A stretch of 64,000 nucleotides of DNA from Arthrobacter sp. OAP107 (GTDB lineage Bacteria; Actinomycetota; Actinomycetes; Actinomycetales; Micrococcaceae), in NCBI RefSeq assembly GCF_040546765.1, contig NZ_JBEPOK010000001.1, positions 434,001 to 498,000 on the forward strand, given 5' to 3'. A program made the position numbers and the translations under genes. The notes under the pieces were generated by a model. That model was not told where the DNA came from, searched no databases, and saw only the letters and a list, made by a program, of their open reading frames with translations. Within the stretch, counting starts at the first letter, position 1, and each line of letters begins with the position of its first letter. Positions 60,103 to 64,000 of this stretch are shown here, piece by piece.

Positions 60103-60140
60103 CAGTGCACGACGGCGGCGCGTGCCGGCGTCGTGCACTG
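60103..60140. terminator. hairpin with GACGACGG-type arm after MFS gene
   Basis: CAGTGCACGACG pairs with CGTCGTGCACTG (12 bp), then a G-G mismatch and 4 more pairs around loop GCGT. It starts 5 bp beyond the MFS stop on the minus strand. The arm ACGACGGCGG resembles the other family hairpins. Confidence 0.75.
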
Positions 60141-60144
60141 GGTG

Positions 60145-61536
60145 CTACTTGACGGGGCGGGCGGCGGCCAGCTCAGCCGCCACCGTAGGGGTGGCAACCA
60201 CACCGCCGGCAGGGCGGGCGTCCTCGGGATCGGTCAGGTCGCGGTTGACGGTCTCGGGGGAGAGTCGCGTGGCGATGAAGCTGACGAGCATGGTCAGCGA
60301 CATGTAGATGGCGACCGGGATCCAGGAGTTGCTGAAGAGGCCCAGCAGTCCGGCGCAGACCATCGGCGCGATGCCGCCGCCGATGATGGAGGAGAACTCG
60401 CGGCCCAGGGTGACCCCGGCGTAGCGGTAGCGGCTGCCGAAGATCTCCGGGAAGTAGCTCATGTGCACACCCACCACGCCCTGGCAGGCCAGCATGAAGC
60501 CCACGATGATCACGAGCACGATGGCCACGGGGGAGCCGGTGGTCAGGAGCATGAAGGCCGGTGCCGGGAAGAGGATGAGCGCTCCGGTGATCAGCGAGAC
60601 GACCCGCCGACGGCCGATCTTGTCGGACAAGATTCCGAAGGACACAGCGGCGACGCCGCCGCAGAGCGCACCGATGAGCAGCACCGGCGGAATGAACTTG
60701 GGGTCCGTGCCGACGACGGTGATCAGGTACGAGGCCATGAAGACCTGGATGGTGTAGGACTGGGTGCTGACGCCGAAGTTCATGAGGATGACGCGCAGGA
60801 CGTTGGCCTTGCCGTGCCTGGCGACTTCCTTGAGCGGGGCTGGCGGCTCGGTGCGGGCCTGCTTGATCTCTTCGAACACGGGGGATTCGTCCAGCTTGCG
60901 CCGGATGATGAGCGCGGCGACGGTGACGAAGATGCTGGAGAGGAAGACCAGCCGCCAGCCCCAGGTGAGCATGTCGTTCGGAGCCAGGGACTGGGCGGCG
61001 ATCCACACCAGTGCCCCGAGGGCGGTGCCGGCAGCCGCGCCGACCATGATCAGCGAGGCCAGCTTGCCGCGGGTACCGGGGGCAGCGGATTCGGTGAGCA
61101 GTGTGGCGCCGCCGGATTGTTCGGCGCCGGCGCCGAAGCCCTGGGCTGCACGGCACACGCACAGCAGGACCGGGGCGAAGAGGCCGATCTGGTCGAAGGT
61201 GGGCAGCAGGCCGATGGCCAGCGTGGCGCCGCCCATCAGGAGCAGCGTGACCACGAGGATCCATTTGCGGCCGAGGCGGTCGCCGAAGTGGGAGAAGAAG
61301 ATGCCGCCGAGGGGACGGAACAGGAATCCGACGGCGAAGGTGGTGAAGCTGGCGATCAGCGCAGCTGCGGGGGAGACGTTGGGGAAGAACAGTTTGCTGA
61401 AGACGAGCGCGGAGGCGGTGCCGTAGATGACGAAGTCATACAGTTCGAGGGTGGTGCCGATGAGGCCGGCGACGGCGGCCTTCCGGACTTTGCTTTGATC
61501 GACTTCCCCCGGGGGAACGTGTGCTGCTGTGGTCAT
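60145..61536 (-). CDS. MFS transporter, metabolite:H+ symporter type
   Basis: This 463-residue, 12-helix carrier has GLIGTTLELYDFVIYGTASALVF, FLFRPLGGIFFSHFGDRLGRKWIL (in part) and CRAAQGFGAGAEQSGGATLLTES (in part), which match the MHS family of shikimate, proline-betaine and dicarboxylate symporters. ATG 61536 has AAAGGAG 7 bases upstream. Its place among KDG-pathway genes suggests uptake of a hexonate or hexuronate. Confidence 0.92.
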   Translation of the reverse strand: MTTAAHVPPGEVDQSKVRKAAVAGLIGTTLELYDFVIYGTASALVFSKLFFPNVSPAAALIASFTTFAVGFLFRPLGGIFFSHFGDRLGRKWILVVTLLLMGGATLAIGLLPTFDQIGLFAPVLLCVCRAAQGFGAGAEQSGGATLLTESAAPGTRGKLASLIMVGAAAGTALGALVWIAAQSLAPNDMLTWGWRLVFLSSIFVTVAALIIRRKLDESPVFEEIKQARTEPPAPLKEVARHGKANVLRVILMNFGVSTQSYTIQVFMASYLITVVGTDPKFIPPVLLIGALCGGVAAVSFGILSDKIGRRRVVSLITGALILFPAPAFMLLTTGSPVAIVLVIIVGFMLACQGVVGVHMSYFPEIFGSRYRYAGVTLGREFSSIIGGGIAPMVCAGLLGLFSNSWIPVAIYMSLTMLVSFIATRLSPETVNRDLTDPEDARPAGGVVATPTVAAELAAARPVK

Positions 61537-61638
61537 TTCCAAACTCCTTTGAATGGATGTCCTGTGGTGATCGGGCTGGGGCCACGACCGCCGGGTTCCC
61601 TGGCCGAGCTTGCGAGGCTAGGGAGCGGTTGGGGAGGG

Positions 61639-62691
61639 TCAGTAGGTGATGAGTACTTTGAGGTTGGTGGGGTCGGTCACCGGGGCGGTGAGGGCGGCCG
61701 CGGCGTCTTCGAGCGGGAACGTGCTGGTGATGATGGACGGCAGGTCCACGACGCCGGAGGAGGCTAGGTCGATCGCCGTCGGGAATGCGTTGGCGTAGCG
61801 GAAGGCAGTGACGAGGTCGATCTCGTAGCGCTGGAGGAACCCGAGCGGAATGCCGTCCATCGTGGGTTTGGCCTGGCCGACGACGGTGGCGCGGGTTGCC
61901 GGGGCCAAGGTCTGGATGCCGTCCGCGAGGGCCCTCGGATTGCCGGAGCATTCGATCAGCCGGTCCATGCCCGCTAGGTCCAGCGGCGTGGTTGCGGTGT
62001 TGATGGTTCTGGTGGCGCCGAACTTCGTAGCGACGGCGAGACGGTCGTCGTTCACGTCCGTCACCACGATCTCGGCCGCGCCCCGGGCTGCCGCGACCTG
62101 GGCCACCAGCAGCCCAATGGGGCCGGCGCCGGTGATCAGCACGCGGTGGCCCTTCCGGACCTGCGCCCGTTCCACAGCCCAGACGGCGACGGCGAGCGGT
62201 TCGATCGCTGCCCCGATTTCGGCCGGGATGCTGTCCGGCAGCGGGTGGACGGCGGCTTGGGGCACCACGACGTGGCGGGCGAACAGCCCGTCGGTGGGCG
62301 GGGAACCGAAGCAGGTTCCGGCGGGGCAGAGGTTGTAGCGCCCGGCGAGGCAGGTGGGGCATTCCCGGCAGGGCAGGGCCGGTTCGATGACGACGGCGGT
62401 GCCCGCGGCGACGGTGGCCTGCGGTCCGGCGGCGATGACGACGCCGGCACCTTCGTGGCCCAGAACGGTGGGCTGGCGCAGCACGTTGGTGCCGTTGCGG
62501 CCTTCGGCGAAGTAGTGCATGTCCGAGCCGCAGATCCCGCCGGAGCGCATTTCGACCAGCAGGTCCTGCGGGCCGAGGACGGGCAGCGGCTTGTGCTCGA
62601 TGCGCAGGTCGCGGGCGCCGTGCAGCACGGCGGCCTGGGTGCCGGTGGGAAGCCCGGCTGTTTTGGTTGACGGTATGGCTTGGGTGGTCAT
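61639..62691 (-). CDS. zinc-dependent sugar-acid/polyol dehydrogenase
   Basis: This 350-residue medium-chain dehydrogenase has SGGICGSDMHYFAEGRNG (catalytic zinc), PTVLGHEGAGVV, the structural zinc cysteines in PALPCRECPTCLAGRYNLCP and HRVLITGAGPIGLLVAQVAAARGAAEIVVTD (in part). It resembles sorbitol, idonate or L-gulonate 5-dehydrogenases. It overlaps the upstream mannitol-dehydrogenase-family gene by 4 bp, so both act in one pathway feeding 2-keto-3-deoxygluconate. ATG 62691. Confidence 0.92.
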   Translation of the reverse strand: MTTQAIPSTKTAGLPTGTQAAVLHGARDLRIEHKPLPVLGPQDLLVEMRSGGICGSDMHYFAEGRNGTNVLRQPTVLGHEGAGVVIAAGPQATVAAGTAVVIEPALPCRECPTCLAGRYNLCPAGTCFGSPPTDGLFARHVVVPQAAVHPLPDSIPAEIGAAIEPLAVAVWAVERAQVRKGHRVLITGAGPIGLLVAQVAAARGAAEIVVTDVNDDRLAVATKFGATRTINTATTPLDLAGMDRLIECSGNPRALADGIQTLAPATRATVVGQAKPTMDGIPLGFLQRYEIDLVTAFRYANAFPTAIDLASSGVVDLPSIITSTFPLEDAAAALTAPVTDPTNLKVLITY

Positions 62692-64000
62692 GGCGTGCTC
62701 CGAACGGTTTGGAGGAACGGTGCTGGAGTGAGGGAAGCGGCGGTGCCGGCCTCGGCGATGGCGGCCAGCGGTCCCGCTGAGTGGATGATGTCGATGAGCT
62801 CGCCGGTGCGCAGGATGAATCCGTCCCGGTCGGCCAGTTCCTCGCCGAGGAGGTGGTGGTCGCCGAGGACCCTGCGGGCGAGATCCTGGCCCGAGCGGGA
62901 TCCTGCCGCCAGCCCGGCCAGCAGCCCGCGCGCCGGGTCCGCCATGTCGTGGGCCTGGGGGCCGGGGTCGAACCCGGCCAGGGGGGCGATGCAAGCGAGA
63001 TACGCGGCGGTGGTGAGGGCCAGCAGCTGTGGCATCCCGCCGTCGTCGAGCATCTGCAGCGCCGGCAGCGGGATCCGCTGGCGGAGTTTGACGGACCCGT
63101 CGGAGCCCACCTGGCTGGTGCGGTGGCCCAGGGCCGTGTTGCGCCAGCGGGAGAAGAGCTGTTCCTCGTAGGCCTCCACGTCCACTCCGGAGGGCACCGT
63201 GACGCTGGGCAGGTACTCGTTGCGCAGGACGGAGCGGGCGGCTAGTTCGATGGTCGGGTGCGACACGGAGTCGGGGATGGTGGCGGCGCCGGTGAGGGCT
63301 CCGAGGTAGGCGATGAGGGAGTGCGTGCCGTTGAGCAGGCGGACCTTCAGCTGCTCGTAGCCGGCCACCTCGTCAGAGAACACCGCGCCGCCGGCTTCCC
63401 AGGTGGGGCGTCCGGCCATGAAGTTGTCCTCGACGATCCACATGGTGAACGGCTCGGCCGGGACCGGGATCCGGTCCCTGTAGCCGCGCCGGGATGAGAC
63501 CAGGCTGCGGTAGTGCTCGGTGGTGGCCGGCACGATCCGGTCCACCATGGAGGAGGGGAAGCTAGTGCGGGTGTCGATGAAGGCCAGTGCTTCGGCGGCT
63601 TCGGCGGGCGGGAGAAGCGCGGCGAATTCGCGGACCAGCCGCTGCGTGTGGTGGCCGTTGTCGGCGAGGTTGTCGCAGCTGAGGATGGTGACGGGTTCGG
63701 CGTGGGTCCCGGACCGGTGCTGCAGGCCGCGGACGATCTGCCCGATCGGGGTCTGGGGCGAGCCGGGGTGGGCGAGGTCGTGCCGGATGGCCGGGTCCTG
63801 CAGGTTCAGGGAGCCGGTGGCCGGGGTGTAGTTGTAGCCGTTTTCGGTGACGGTGAGGGACACGATGCGGGTGCCGGCGTCGCCGATGGCCCTGACCACG
63901 CGGTCCGGGTCGGCGGCGGCGGTGAAGGCATCCGTGTGGACCCGGGGAACGGAAAACGTCGAACCCTCGGGTGATATTTCCACCACGGTGTAGAGCATGT
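62688..64000 (-). CDS. mannitol dehydrogenase / fructuronate reductase family, 5' end cut by window
   Basis: The frame runs to the window edge; about 50-60 N-terminal residues, including the usual GxGAFHRAH cofactor motif, lie outside. The visible 436 residues show VTENGYNYTPATGSLNL, VTILSCDNLADNGHHTQRLVREFA (in part), FIDTRTSFPSSMVDRIVPATT (with the RIxP block), WIVEDNF, and catalytic-region KVRLLNGTHSLIAYLG (Lys, Asn and His). It oxidises a polyol or reduces a hexuronate. The context of KDG kinase and aldolase favours fructuronate/tagaturonate or a related hexonate. Confidence 0.9.
   Translation of the reverse strand, partial: MLYTVVEISPEGSTFSVPRVHTDAFTAAADPDRVVRAIGDAGTRIVSLTVTENGYNYTPATGSLNLQDPAIRHDLAHPGSPQTPIGQIVRGLQHRSGTHAEPVTILSCDNLADNGHHTQRLVREFAALLPPAEAAEALAFIDTRTSFPSSMVDRIVPATTEHYRSLVSSRRGYRDRIPVPAEPFTMWIVEDNFMAGRPTWEAGGAVFSDEVAGYEQLKVRLLNGTHSLIAYLGALTGAATIPDSVSHPTIELAARSVLRNEYLPSVTVPSGVDVEAYEEQLFSRWRNTALGHRTSQVGSDGSVKLRQRIPLPALQMLDDGGMPQLLALTTAAYLACIAPLAGFDPGPQAHDMADPARGLLAGLAAGSRSGQDLARRVLGDHHLLGEELADRDGFILRTGELIDIIHSAGPLAAIAEAGTAASLTPAPFLQTVRSTP

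Noticed and set aside
60133..61767. 544-codon plus-strand frame opposite the MFS gene
   Set aside because: Extremely Asp/Glu/Gly-rich antisense of a membrane protein, a standard artefact.

Overview
The window is high-GC, gene-dense DNA from an actinobacterium, most likely an Arthrobacter/Pseudarthrobacter-type soil member of the Micrococcaceae. This is inferred from GC-rich codon use, many GTG/TTG starts, the families present (MmyB-type regulators, DUF222-HNH protein, LacI-controlled arabinofuranosidase operon, GPP34 protein) and candidate leaderless genes. I found no phage, insertion sequence, CRISPR array or rRNA. The content is mainly catabolic: a row of regulator-plus-operon units for organic acids, sugars and amides.

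Layout. 1-1.9 kb: 3' part of a VWA-domain protein and a small STAS-like protein. 1.9-5.9 kb: two MmyB-type regulators flanking two aldo/keto reductases. 6-14.2 kb: an eight-gene minus-strand operon (tctB, tctA, tctC, RraA-like aldolase, DUF1932 dehydrogenase, TRAP large permease, very small TRAP-type membrane protein, cyclase-family hydrolase) read away from an IclR regulator, with two near-palindromic operators between them. 14.2-19.4 kb: unlinked genes (aminoglycoside-phosphotransferase-like kinase, VOC proteins, alpha/beta hydrolase, membrane-anchored beta-propeller, a frameshifted helicase-associated protein). 19.5-25.5 kb: LacI regulator, sugar ABC transporter and GH51 arabinofuranosidase. 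25.6-28.7 kb: molybdate operon modABC with a small TOBE-type regulator. 28.8 kb: an unusual tRNA-Cys. 29-34.8 kb: flavin reductase, glycogen-debranching-like enzyme, aminotransferase plus RraA-like pair. 34.8-38 kb: DUF222-HNH protein, small protein, LysR regulator. 38-46.2 kb: 5-oxoprolinase genes pxpABC with an MFS carrier and SDR, then a sugar-acid dehydrogenase trio. 46.2-53.1 kb: RpiR-controlled cluster of dehydrogenase, aldehyde dehydrogenase, M20 amidohydrolase and DUF3100 membrane protein. 53.3-58.3 kb: GPP34 protein, PAS-GGDEF-EAL protein, small membrane protein and an orphan restriction-type nuclease. 58.4-64 kb: hexuronate/hexonate pathway (KDG kinase, KDPG aldolase, MFS carrier, zinc alcohol dehydrogenase, mannitol-dehydrogenase/fructuronate-reductase family protein cut by the window end).

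How it fits together. Each catabolic unit couples one carrier to a few redox or aldolase enzymes and a local regulator (IclR, LacI, LysR, RpiR). Recurrent long hairpins with a GACGACGGCGGGA-type arm sit at gene ends and look like a lineage-specific terminator family. The best candidates for undescribed biology are the dual tripartite-transporter operon, the RpiR/DUF3100/M20 cluster, the hairpin family, and the tRNA-Cys that lacks U33.
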